This document shows positions 46,005-54,492 of a DNA stretch of 64,000 nucleotides, one piece after another (positions within the stretch are counted from its first letter, which is position 1; each line of letters starts with the position of its first letter). The translations under genes and the position numbers were made by a program. Origin of the DNA: Natrinema salinisoli (GTDB taxonomy: Archaea; Halobacteriota; Halobacteria; Halobacteriales; Natrialbaceae); assembly GCF_020405205.1 (NCBI RefSeq), contig NZ_CP084469.1, positions 2,790,001-2,854,000 on the forward strand, read 5' to 3'. The notes beneath the pieces are model-generated. The model worked only from the letters and a program-made list of their open reading frames with translations. It made no database searches and was not told the DNA's origin.

Positions 46005-46937
46005 CTACGCGTCGAACTCCTCAAGGAACCGCTTTCCTAACACGACCTCCGTTCCGGCGAGCCCGACCGAACAGAACAGCGTGAGATCGTTCTCGTCCGT
46101 GCGGCCCTGGTCCGGATTCTCGAGCACGTCGGCGAGTTCGACCATCCGCTCGCGGTCCTCGCCCGACGCGACGTACGGCCGGTCGTAGGCGTCGACCTGC
46201 GGCAGCGAGTCGGTCGCGACGACGTCGGCGCGGTCGACGACCGCGAGCGGGAGTTCGTGGCCGTCTTCGAACCGCGGCCCGATCGTCGTGACGTGGGTCC
46301 CCGGCTCGAGCCAGTCGGGATCGAACACCGGGTCCTCGCTGTTCGTCGCACAAACGAGCGCGTCGGCCTCTCGGACGACCGGTTCGGGGTCGTCGACCGC
46401 GCGGACGGCGGAGTCGACGTCGGCATCGACCGTTTCTGCGAAGGACGCGCGGCTCTCGGCGGTCGGACTATACACCAGCACCTCCGCGAAGTCCCGAGCG
46501 GCACACGCCGCGCCGACCTGCGCTCGAGCCTGGAACCCCGACCCGAGAATGCCGAGCGTCTCGCTGTCCGCGCGTGCGAGGCAGTCGATCGCGACGCCGC
46601 CGATCCCACCGGTCCGGAGGCCGCCGATCGCGTAACCGGCGAATAACCCCTCGAACGTCCCGGTGCCCGCGTCGAAGACCGCGACCAGTTCCGTGTGGCC
46701 GTCGCCGTCATCGGGGTGCGTTTCGTAGACCCGAAACCCCGCCGCGCTGGTCGGCCCGGTGGCCGCCCCCGCAGTGAAGACCAGGTCCCCCTCGCCGGCG
46801 CCGACGCGCCAGCGCGGCGGGGCCTCAAGCGTTCCCGCGGCCCGTTCCGCGAAGGCGTCGCGCATGGCGTCGACGACCATTCCGTAGTCGAACTGCGAGT
46901 AGACGTCGCCGTCCGTCAGAATCGGAAAATCGATCAT
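46005..46937 (-). CDS. Ornithine cyclodeaminase/mu-crystallin family protein
   Basis: A 310-residue NAD(P)-dependent protein. The Rossmann motif is GILGSGFQARAQVGA, and the N-terminal domain has FDYGMVVDAMRDAF and the glycine-rich loop YAIGGLRTGGIGGVA. The family includes ornithine cyclodeaminase, alanine dehydrogenase and ketimine reductases; the substrate cannot be assigned. The two-domain architecture and length are normal. It is tail-to-tail with the CetZ-like gene with 12 bp between them. Confidence 0.9.
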   Translation of the reverse strand: MIDFPILTDGDVYSQFDYGMVVDAMRDAFAERAAGTLEAPPRWRVGAGEGDLVFTAGAATGPTSAAGFRVYETHPDDGDGHTELVAVFDAGTGTFEGLFAGYAIGGLRTGGIGGVAIDCLARADSETLGILGSGFQARAQVGAACAARDFAEVLVYSPTAESRASFAETVDADVDSAVRAVDDPEPVVREADALVCATNSEDPVFDPDWLEPGTHVTTIGPRFEDGHELPLAVVDRADVVATDSLPQVDAYDRPYVASGEDRERMVELADVLENPDQGRTDENDLTLFCSVGLAGTEVVLGKRFLEEFDA

Positions 46938-47003
46938 AGGCGGATATCTGTCGGAGCGGCCATAACAGTACGCGACTTCGAAGCGATCGCCGGAACCGTC
47001 GAA

Positions 47004-47609
47004 TCAGGGAATTTCGTCCACGGCACTTCGTAGCTCATCGGTATCGACCCATTCGTAGGCGCGGTCACCGGTCAGGAGGAGTTCGACGTACGAGGCTGCC
47101 ATCCCGTTGGCGTAGCGCTCGCGCTCGGTCTCCTCGTCCGAATACCGTCGTTTCAACACCCACGCTTTGTCGCGGTAGGAGGGAGAAAACAACAATCCGA
47201 GCTCCCAGACGTAACCGCCATCGAAGTCCTCGATAACGGCGACGATGTGTGTCGCCCGTCCGCAGAGTATATCGAACACGCGAGTCCACAGCTCTATTTC
47301 TTCGGGCGTCAGCCCGAACTCCTCGAGTTGCATGGCGACCGCCGGTGGATCACTCCGGGAATCGAGGCGGTCGTACACGATCTCGCGTCGCGTTGCGGCG
47401 CCCGTTTCACCGCCCGCTCCCACGACCAGATAGCGACGGTCGTAGCCCCTGATGCGATCCATCTGCGCGCCGTTCAGCAGATCTTTGATCCGCTGGTGCT
47501 CGCTCGGGGTGAGGCTCACTCCCTCGATTTCGGCCATCAGTTCGTCTTCGCCCGGAATATCGCCTGCATCAGCCTCACCAGTGTCGAATCCGCCGTCACC
47601 GGAATCCAT
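47004..47609 (-). CDS. Nucleoside deoxyribosyltransferase-like protein of unknown function
   Basis: A 201-residue protein. After an acidic N-terminus it has a Rossmann-like start (YLVVGAGGETGAATRREIVY) and a later strand-helix unit (ATHIVAVIEDFDGGYVWELG) that recalls the E-x3-G site region of nucleoside 2-deoxyribosyltransferases and of related TIR-like folds. It resembles haloarchaeal proteins I know under DUF7509. The start at 47609 (MDSGDGGFD) follows a 127-bp intergenic region shared with a divergent HTH gene. Enzyme activity is inference only. Confidence 0.6.
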   Translation of the reverse strand: MDSGDGGFDTGEADAGDIPGEDELMAEIEGVSLTPSEHQRIKDLLNGAQMDRIRGYDRRYLVVGAGGETGAATRREIVYDRLDSRSDPPAVAMQLEEFGLTPEEIELWTRVFDILCGRATHIVAVIEDFDGGYVWELGLLFSPSYRDKAWVLKRRYSDEETERERYANGMAASYVELLLTGDRAYEWVDTDELRSAVDEIP

Positions 47610-47736
47610 TATCGAGACATCGTGTTGCAAACAATATCAATTATCCGATTACCGTTCGTTTAATCACGCATCTATTTGTGGTACTAACCTCATCTGAATG
47701 CGAGTGTTTATGCCGATGGCGCTCGAAGGAACACGT

Positions 47737-48174
47737 ATGAGGCCTGAGACAACGGTAGCCGACCCGTCCCAGGGAACGCAACAAGCCACCGACGAGGGGT
47801 TCGATACGTGGCGGGCGCTCCAGAAGGCCACCGACAAAAAACGGGCCGATATCCTCGCGGATATCGTCGGGCATCCCGAGGGAGCCCCGAGCGTCGAGGA
47901 ACTGGATTACATGAATCCGCCGCTCAGTGACGACGCGATCCGCCGGCATCTCACCGCGCTGAAATCGGTCGGTGTCGTTCGAGAACTCGAGTTCGAACCG
48001 GGCGAGCGGCTTCGAGACTATCCTTACAAGTTCTACGAACTCACCGACGCGGCCCGCGACCTGTTCGATCGGAACGGTCTGTTTCCGGTAGACGCGTGGC
48101 AACGTCAGTATCAGGCCGTCGAGAAGACGGCGCGGATTCGCGAACTCGAAGAGATGCCTCGTCCCGACGCCTGA
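47737..48174 (+). CDS. ArsR-like winged-helix regulator
   Basis: A 145-residue regulator. The winged helix covers residues about 20-110: TWRALQKATDKKRADILADI, LTALKSVGVVRELEFEPGER, then a long loop and YKFYELTDAARDLFDR. The tail (YQAVEKTARIRELEEM) is helical and may dimerise. The ATG at 47737 is chosen on codon use and domain start. It is divergent from the deoxyribosyltransferase-like gene, which it may control. 79 bp separate it from trpS. Confidence 0.85.
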   Translation: MRPETTVADPSQGTQQATDEGFDTWRALQKATDKKRADILADIVGHPEGAPSVEELDYMNPPLSDDAIRRHLTALKSVGVVRELEFEPGERLRDYPYKFYELTDAARDLFDRNGLFPVDAWQRQYQAVEKTARIRELEEMPRPDA

Positions 48175-48253
48175 ACGACTCGGTTCGTCGACAGTGCCGC
48201 TCCAGAGCGACGAAGCCGAAGGCTTTTGCGCGCTGCCGAGCCAAAACGGAATA

Positions 48254-49849
48254 ATGACCGGAGACGACCCACTCGAGGAACCCGAGTCAGGGGAACCGAC
48301 GACTGGTGAACCGCTGACAGACGGCGGGGCTGCAGGTGCCGACGATGTCGCGCTGGACCCCTGGGGATCCTCGAGCGTCTCCGACTACCGGAAGCTGTTC
48401 GAGGAGTTCGGCATCGAGGAGTTCGACGAGGTCCTCGAGCAAGTGCCGAACCCACACTACCTGATGCGCCGGGGCGTCATCTTCGGCCACCGCGACTACC
48501 GACCGGTCGCCCGGGCGCTACAGAACGACGACCCGGCGGCCGTCCTCTCGGGGTTCATGCCCACCGGCGATCCTCACATCGGCCACAAGCTGGTCTTCGA
48601 CGAGATCATCTGGCATCAAGAGCAGGGGGCCGACGCCTACGGGCTGATCGCCGACCTCGAGGCCAACTCCGCCCGCGGGCTGAGCTGGGTCGAGATCGAC
48701 GAGCACGCGCGAAATTACCTGCTCTCCCTGCTCGCTCTCGGCTTCGATCCGGAGGAGGGCGAACTCTACCGCCAGTCGACAAACCGCGAGGTCCAGGATC
48801 TGGCCTTCGATCTCGGCGCGGAAGCCAACTTCTCGGAGTTCCAGGCGATCTACGGCTTCGACGGCGAGACCGACGTCTCCCACATGCAGTCGGTCGTCAC
48901 CCAGATGGCCGACATCCTCTACCCGCAACTCGAGGAACCGAAGCCGACCGTGATCCCCGTCGGCCCGGATCAGGATCCCCACGTCCGACTCGCCCGGGAC
49001 CTCGCCGAGCGGATGCGCTTTTTCAAGGTCTCGGAGGCCTACGCGAGCTTCGAGCTCGAGGACGACGAGCGCGCCCTCGTGGCCGAGTTCTACGAGCGGC
49101 TCGACCCGGCCGAGTTCGACGACGACGACCTGCGCTGCGTCCACGTCGCGGAGGCGCTCGAGGAGACGCCGCTATCGGAACTCGAGGCCAGCGCCGACAC
49201 GCTGAGTTCGGTGCTGACGAAGCTGAACGAGGCCGGTATGGAGCCGATCCGACCGCGAACCCGCTTTTTCGACCGGCGAGCGACCGACGACGCGTTCGAC
49301 GCCCTCATCGACACCATCGAGGGCGAAAAGCGGGTCTACGAGAGCCACGTCGACGCGTTCGAAATCGACCGCGCCGAGGCCGAGGAACTCGCTCGCCAGG
49401 TCGAGGTCGACAACGGTGGCTACGGGTTCCAGCCCCCCTCTTCGATCTACCACCGATTCATGACCGGGCTGACCGGGGGCAAGATGTCCTCCTCGATCCC
49501 CGCGAGTCACATCTCGCTGCTGGACGACCCGGAGGACGGCTACGACAAGGTGAAGGCGGCGACGACCGGCGGCCGGGAAACCGCCGAGGAACAACGCGAG
49601 AAAGGCGGGAAGGCCGACGAGTGTCCCGTCTACGAACTCTACGCCTACCTGCTGGCCGGCGACGACGACGAGTTCGCCAAGCGCGTCTACGACGAGTGCG
49701 TCGGCGGCGAACGCCTCTGTGGTGACTGCAAGGAACAGGCCGCGCAGTTGATGAAGGACTTCCTCGCGGAACACCAGGAGAAACGCGAGGAAGTCGAAGA
49801 CCTGCTCGAGAACGCGGACATCGAACTCGAGTCGCCGCGGCGTCGCTGA
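48254..49849 (+). CDS. trpS: Tryptophanyl-tRNA synthetase
   Basis: A 531-residue class I aminoacyl-tRNA synthetase. The HIGH motif is PTGDPHIGHK (residues 103-112) and the KMSKS motif is KMSSS (410-414). The segment FHTDSK-like GPDQDPHVRLARDLAERM is typical of archaeal/eukaryotic TrpRS, which is longer than the bacterial enzyme. An acidic N-terminal extension of about 40 residues precedes the core. The start at 48254 is an ATG just after an A-rich segment. It charges tRNA-Trp, whose precursor intron is removed by EndA. Confidence 0.96.
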   Translation: MTGDDPLEEPESGEPTTGEPLTDGGAAGADDVALDPWGSSSVSDYRKLFEEFGIEEFDEVLEQVPNPHYLMRRGVIFGHRDYRPVARALQNDDPAAVLSGFMPTGDPHIGHKLVFDEIIWHQEQGADAYGLIADLEANSARGLSWVEIDEHARNYLLSLLALGFDPEEGELYRQSTNREVQDLAFDLGAEANFSEFQAIYGFDGETDVSHMQSVVTQMADILYPQLEEPKPTVIPVGPDQDPHVRLARDLAERMRFFKVSEAYASFELEDDERALVAEFYERLDPAEFDDDDLRCVHVAEALEETPLSELEASADTLSSVLTKLNEAGMEPIRPRTRFFDRRATDDAFDALIDTIEGEKRVYESHVDAFEIDRAEAEELARQVEVDNGGYGFQPPSSIYHRFMTGLTGGKMSSSIPASHISLLDDPEDGYDKVKAATTGGRETAEEQREKGGKADECPVYELYAYLLAGDDDEFAKRVYDECVGGERLCGDCKEQAAQLMKDFLAEHQEKREEVEDLLENADIELESPRRR

Positions 49850-49981
49850 CCCGACGGCGGGACCACGGTACCGACGAGTGCCGACGACCGGTGACCGATC
49901 CGAATTCTTTCGGCACCTATTGGAGTTAGGTTTAGCGGCTGGAGAAGATATTTACGCCCTCTCACGAAACGGTGGGTCACG

Positions 49982-51229
49982 ATGGCCCGGCACCCCCGTG
50001 ACCCGGACGACGAGCGATTGGTCTGTGCCGACGTGCTCGGCGCGTTCGGCGTCACGGCGGCGGACATCAGGCGGGAAGAGGTCAGCGACGAGCGCCTCGA
50101 GGCAGTGCTGGCCGAGGTGCTCGCGGACGAGGTCGACCGGACGTCGGTGCTCCGCCGGACGATCACCTGGGGCGACCGCGGCTTCGCCTGTCCGCCGCGG
50201 TACTCGCGAGCCGACCTCGCCGGCGAACTCGAGGCCGTCTTCGACGCGATTGGCTGGTCGTTCACGGTCGATCCGGCGGCGGAGGGACTGGAACTCACCG
50301 GGACCGATCCGCGCGGTCGGACCCGCGAGGCGACGGTCACCTACCCCGACACGCCGCTGGGAGATCACAACCTCCCCGCCGTCCTGTGGACGATCAACGA
50401 GACGATTCTCGCGGGGACGGGTGCCCGATTCGCCCTCCTCTCACCGGGTCGGAAGCGCTGGCGTGCCGGGCTGATCGAAGAGAGCGAACTCGAGCGACTC
50501 CGCGATCACTACGGCCCGCGGATCGCGGCGTTCGATCGGCCGCTGTGTCCCGAGGGCGGACTGGCGGCATACGTTTCGACGGAGATAGCCGACGACGCGA
50601 CCGGGACCGCCGGCGAGAGTCCCGAAAACGGAGGCGATGACGGCGATCCGTGGCCGTCGTGGGCGCTCGAGCGGGACGCTCCTCGATCGGCGGACGCGAC
50701 CGGGAACGATGAATCAGTCAGCGACGAATCGGGAAGACGAGCGCCGACAGTGCGAAGTATAGGGTCGACGAGCGACGGCTCGAGCGCCCACGACGGCTTC
50801 GAACTTCGAGGTTCTCCCTCGGTGTCGCGGAGCGACGACGAGGGCGAGGACGAGAGCGACGTCAGGACGGAGACTGACGACCGAACATCGACCGCGGACG
50901 AGTTCGGATCCCTCTCGGGGACCAGTACGACCGCCCGCGTCACGAACGACTCGTTCGGGACCGACGTCGACTGGCAGTCCGAAGACGACCGCTATCAGGC
51001 GCTCGGCGCAGCGCTCGGCGCGGGCGGCAGGGTCTCCGTGCGCGGGCTGCTCGAGGACGACGAGTTCCTCCCCGAATTGCCCGCCGTCGAGCCCGAGGAG
51101 ACCCGCATCGAGTTCGAAGACGAGTTCGATCCCGAGGCCGTTTCCGAGGCGGCCGCAACCGCCGAGGAGTCCGGGTTCGAGTGGGTCGACACCGGGTCGG
51201 TCGAGCGGACGCGGGTCTCGAACGGGTAG
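49982..51229 (+). CDS. Long acidic haloarchaeal protein of unknown function
   Basis: A 415-residue protein. The N-terminal 200 residues form a globular, mixed alpha/beta region (DERLVCADVLGAFGVTAADI, then GDHNLPAVLWTINETILAGT). The rest is an acidic disordered stretch with Ser, Asp and Thr that ends in a conserved-looking short segment (FEDEFDPEAVSEAAATAEES and the following residues). I recall similar haloarchaeal proteins but cannot name the family. It starts 132 bp after trpS and converges with the histidine kinase gene, 2 bp away. Confidence 0.7.
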   Translation: MARHPRDPDDERLVCADVLGAFGVTAADIRREEVSDERLEAVLAEVLADEVDRTSVLRRTITWGDRGFACPPRYSRADLAGELEAVFDAIGWSFTVDPAAEGLELTGTDPRGRTREATVTYPDTPLGDHNLPAVLWTINETILAGTGARFALLSPGRKRWRAGLIEESELERLRDHYGPRIAAFDRPLCPEGGLAAYVSTEIADDATGTAGESPENGGDDGDPWPSWALERDAPRSADATGNDESVSDESGRRAPTVRSIGSTSDGSSAHDGFELRGSPSVSRSDDEGEDESDVRTETDDRTSTADEFGSLSGTSTTARVTNDSFGTDVDWQSEDDRYQALGAALGAGGRVSVRGLLEDDEFLPELPAVEPEETRIEFEDEFDPEAVSEAAATAEESGFEWVDTGSVERTRVSNG

Positions 51230-51231
51230 TG

Positions 51232-52947
51232 TTACTGGCCGTCCGGGGGAGTCTCGGTCGATCGGCTTCCTGACGCGTCGGACGGGGTCAACACCGGTAC
51301 CTCGACAGTGACGACCGAACCGCTCGGTTCGTTCGCTGCGAACGTCACGGAACCGCCGGCGAGTTCGGCACCCCACTTGGCCAGCCAGAGGCCGAGCCCG
51401 CTCCCGTGTTCCAGCGGCGTCTCGGTCCCGCGTTCGAGCGGCGACCGTTCGTAGTCGTCGATACCGGGGCCGTCGTCCGCGATCCGGACTCGGACCCAGT
51501 CGCCGTCCCGCTCGGCCTCGATCCGAACGGAGGGTGCCGAGCCGGAGTTGTGTTCGACGCCGTTTTCGATGAGATTCTCGAAGACGGGCTCGAGGACGGT
51601 AGTAACGTAAATCTCGTCCAGATCCCGCTCCCGGTCGATGCGGGCAGCCGGATACTGCTCGCGGACGGTCGCGATGCCATCGTCGAGAAGCGATGCGAGC
51701 GGGACGGGATCGGCCGGTTCCCGTCCGCGTTCGAAGAGTTCGATGGTTTCGCGGGCTTTCGTCGCCAGTTCGTCGATCCGACTCGCACTGGCCGTGATTT
51801 CGTCGGCCACGCCCCGACTCTCCTCGTCCGCGAGGAGTTCGGCGTAGCTGCTGATGACGTTCGTTTCGGTCCGGATGTTGTGCCTGAAGACGCGGTTCAG
51901 GACTTCGTGGCGCTGTTGCTGTCGGACGTGTTCGCTGACGTCGTGAAACGTGATGACGTGACCGATCGTTCGATCGTGAACGTCGGTAATACGAGTCGCC
52001 GTCACGTCGTACAGCCGGTCGTCGTGCGGACTCCGGAAGAGGCGTTGTTCCGAAACCGATCCGTCCGTCGGGACGAGCGACTCATCCGGGACGACCTCCC
52101 GAAGCGGCCGACCGAGCGCGCACCGGGGCTCCGTTCCGAGAAGCGCTGCACCGGTTTCGTTGCTATCGACGATATGATCGTGTCCGTCCGTGACGATGGC
52201 ACCGTCGGGCATCCGCTCGAAGAGCAGTCGGCGCGCCCGCGGGTTCGGCGACGGACTCATTCCGAAGAGTCGGAACCGAGTGAGAGCCCCGAGATAGGCG
52301 ACGCCGGAGATCGAGAACGCGACCGGCGTGGGATCGAGCCCCGGAAGCGGAACGGCGTCCATCAGAAAGAGGACGTTGCTCACCCACGGTGCCAGGATGC
52401 CGACGAGGAGCGCCGCGCTCTGGCCCCGGAACGGCAGGGAATCGTTCCAGATCAACCCGAGGAGCGGAACGGACCCGAGCAGTCCGAGCAGGTACGTGTA
52501 GGCGGTGATGACCCAGAACCAGGGACCGGGGCTCCGATCGAGCAACGACAGCCCGCCCTCGGTGACCAGCCTCGAGTCGGTATAGAGCAGTGGATTATCG
52601 GTGAGTGCGAAGACGACGGTGAGCAGCGGCACGAGCGAGAGGAGCGCCACGTAGCGCGGCCGGACGTACCGATCGCGACCGGTGTACTCCAGGGAAAAAA
52701 GCACCCAGCCGACCGGAATGGTCACGACGCCGATCCACCGGAGGTTCGCCCAGAAGACTTTCGCGCCGAGCGTCGACGCCTCGAGGTCGAAGATCAGGAA
52801 GGCCGACCACCAGCATTGACCGGCGAGCAGTACGACGAGCGGCACTGCCCCCGGTTCGGGTCGTTCCCGCCAGGCGATGAGTGCCGCTGCCGTTCCGATC
52901 GCAATTGTTACAAGTAAGACACCAGACAGAATAGGAACGAATGCCAC
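51232..52947 (-). CDS. Sensor histidine kinase with 7TM N-terminal domain
   Basis: A 571-residue kinase. Seven transmembrane helices (residues about 5-225) correspond to the histidine kinase N-terminal 7TM sensor domain. A PAS-like region follows (about 235-335: RRLLFERMPDGAIVTDGHDH). The phosphoacceptor is His356 (VFRHNIRTETNVISSYAELL). The ATP-binding part has the N box (VFENLIENGVEHN), G1 (IADDGPGIDDYE) and G2 (GSGLGLWLAKWGAE). This H-box type is usual in haloarchaea. No response regulator is adjacent, so the partner is unknown. Confidence 0.93.
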   Translation of the reverse strand: MAFVPILSGVLLVTIAIGTAAALIAWRERPEPGAVPLVVLLAGQCWWSAFLIFDLEASTLGAKVFWANLRWIGVVTIPVGWVLFSLEYTGRDRYVRPRYVALLSLVPLLTVVFALTDNPLLYTDSRLVTEGGLSLLDRSPGPWFWVITAYTYLLGLLGSVPLLGLIWNDSLPFRGQSAALLVGILAPWVSNVLFLMDAVPLPGLDPTPVAFSISGVAYLGALTRFRLFGMSPSPNPRARRLLFERMPDGAIVTDGHDHIVDSNETGAALLGTEPRCALGRPLREVVPDESLVPTDGSVSEQRLFRSPHDDRLYDVTATRITDVHDRTIGHVITFHDVSEHVRQQQRHEVLNRVFRHNIRTETNVISSYAELLADEESRGVADEITASASRIDELATKARETIELFERGREPADPVPLASLLDDGIATVREQYPAARIDRERDLDEIYVTTVLEPVFENLIENGVEHNSGSAPSVRIEAERDGDWVRVRIADDGPGIDDYERSPLERGTETPLEHGSGLGLWLAKWGAELAGGSVTFAANEPSGSVVTVEVPVLTPSDASGSRSTETPPDGQ

Positions 52948-53031
52948 CGATATACGGTAGATATCGCTGATAGATATTAAGCGTACGGGGAAGCCGCTTC
53001 ACCTCGAAATATGTTCGATATCCGATATATG

Positions 53032-53973
53032 TCAGGGGGACAGTACGACGACCGTAACGACCACGAAGACGACGAGATACTCGCACTCGGCTGCCTTCGC
53101 CAGTAGTCGCGCGTTTTCCGACCGGTCGAGCAGCGACGTGACGCCGATCGAGTAGGCGATTCCGGCGAGCAGTGCGATCCCTAGTTGGGCGGGAACGTGT
53201 CCGAAATGGACTGCGAGCATCACGAGTACGGCCGTACTGCAATCGATCCCGAAGAGGATCCACCGCGTTCGATCCACACCGACGACGACCGGAATCGTCA
53301 GTACGCCGATCGCCCGGTCGCCCTCGACGTCGCGGACGTTCGGGATTTCCGTGTTCGTGAACACCCGGAGGAAGAAGTACGCGAAGACGATCAGCGTCCG
53401 AGTCGTCACGACGCCGTCGGCGAACGCGAGGGGAAGGAAGGTCAGCGTCACCGCCCACGCGAGCGCGACGACGATCGTGTTGACGAGAAAGACGTCTTTC
53501 AACCGCCGGACGCGCGCACCGGTTCCGGGAATCCAGTCCGTGGCATAGCACACCCAGAGTGCGGCCGGAAACAGGGTTATCGCGAGTGCGACGGGCCCAC
53601 CGAGCACGGAGAGCGCGACGGCGAGTCCGTACGCGACCGACGCCGACACGTAGAGCACGTCCCGATGACTGTCGACGAACGCTGCCTGTTCCGGATTCGA
53701 CACCGCGTCGGTATCGGCGTCCGCGAGCCTGTCGTTGGTATAGACGGCGAAGACGATCAGTCCGACGACGAGCGCCGCGGGACTCGGCGGCAGCGAGAGG
53801 AGTACCGAAACGACGACCACCTCGGCCATCGCGATCAGCGACAGATACGCCGAACTGTACACCAGCGCGTTCCACGCGCGTTTCGAACTCGAGGGAAGCC
53901 GAGCGAGTACCGCGCCGAGGAGCGCGGCCGTCGTGCTACCCTCGTCTGCGAGCGTGTAATTTTTTCTACTCAT
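53032..53973 (-). CDS. UbiA-family prenyltransferase
   Basis: A 313-residue integral membrane prenyltransferase with about nine helices. The first Asp-rich motif is NDRLADADTD (residues 80-89) and the second is VRDVEGDRAIG (about 213-224); both bind the Mg2+-diphosphate. Such enzymes make quinones, archaeal lipids or, in haloarchaea, elongate carotenoids towards bacterioruberin. No carotenoid or menaquinone genes are near, so the product is not assigned. It is upstream of the kinase gene on the same strand, 84 bp away. Confidence 0.88.
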   Translation of the reverse strand: MSRKNYTLADEGSTTAALLGAVLARLPSSSKRAWNALVYSSAYLSLIAMAEVVVVSVLLSLPPSPAALVVGLIVFAVYTNDRLADADTDAVSNPEQAAFVDSHRDVLYVSASVAYGLAVALSVLGGPVALAITLFPAALWVCYATDWIPGTGARVRRLKDVFLVNTIVVALAWAVTLTFLPLAFADGVVTTRTLIVFAYFFLRVFTNTEIPNVRDVEGDRAIGVLTIPVVVGVDRTRWILFGIDCSTAVLVMLAVHFGHVPAQLGIALLAGIAYSIGVTSLLDRSENARLLAKAAECEYLVVFVVVTVVVLSP

Positions 53974-54492
53974 TTTTCATTAATATTTTGAAGTGACCGT
54001 CTACCGGCCACTCCGCGCCGAATGTTCTGCAGTACTGACCGATGTAAGTGCGGGCTACAGCGTCGCTACATAACCAGTCGTGAGCGTTCGGACCACCGGT
54101 CGGGAACGATTCGGAACGGACTCGTCGATGTCGAGAGACCCCAGTTCGAGCACGTCGCACGACGCAATCGGGCTGAGAGAGCGCAGTAACGGGTCGCAAC
54201 CGATACCGACGGTTCGCGCACGGGAGCCGTCTCGAACATAAGGTTTTTGCGCTATCGTCGAGACGCGAGACGTATGACACCCGGATCCCACGGAGTCGGT
54301 GTCGACATCCAAAGACAGCGAACGCGGTCGGGATTCGGCTTCTTCTTCGCCCGGTAACCCGGGCCGGTGGATCCGCGAGCGCTCACACCGGGCGCTCGCG
54401 GCGAAACCGACCGTTCGAGGTCACGGCGGGACTCGGTCCCGCGCAGTATCGGAACCGCTAACTGACCGACACGCAGGCATACGAACAAGCGA
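53974..54492. other. 519-bp gap upstream of pheS
   Basis: No protein or tRNA gene seen. It holds promoters for the divergent UbiA and pheS genes, and a perfect 10-bp inverted repeat at 54373-54401 (separate entry). Confidence 0.5.
54373..54401 (+). promoter_or_regulatory. Perfect inverted repeat upstream of pheS
   Basis: CCGCGAGCGC at 54373-54382 and GCGCTCGCGG at 54392-54401 form a 10-bp stem with a 9-base loop, about 90 bases before the pheS ATG. It could be an RNA hairpin in the leader or a site for a dimeric regulator. Confidence 0.4.
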
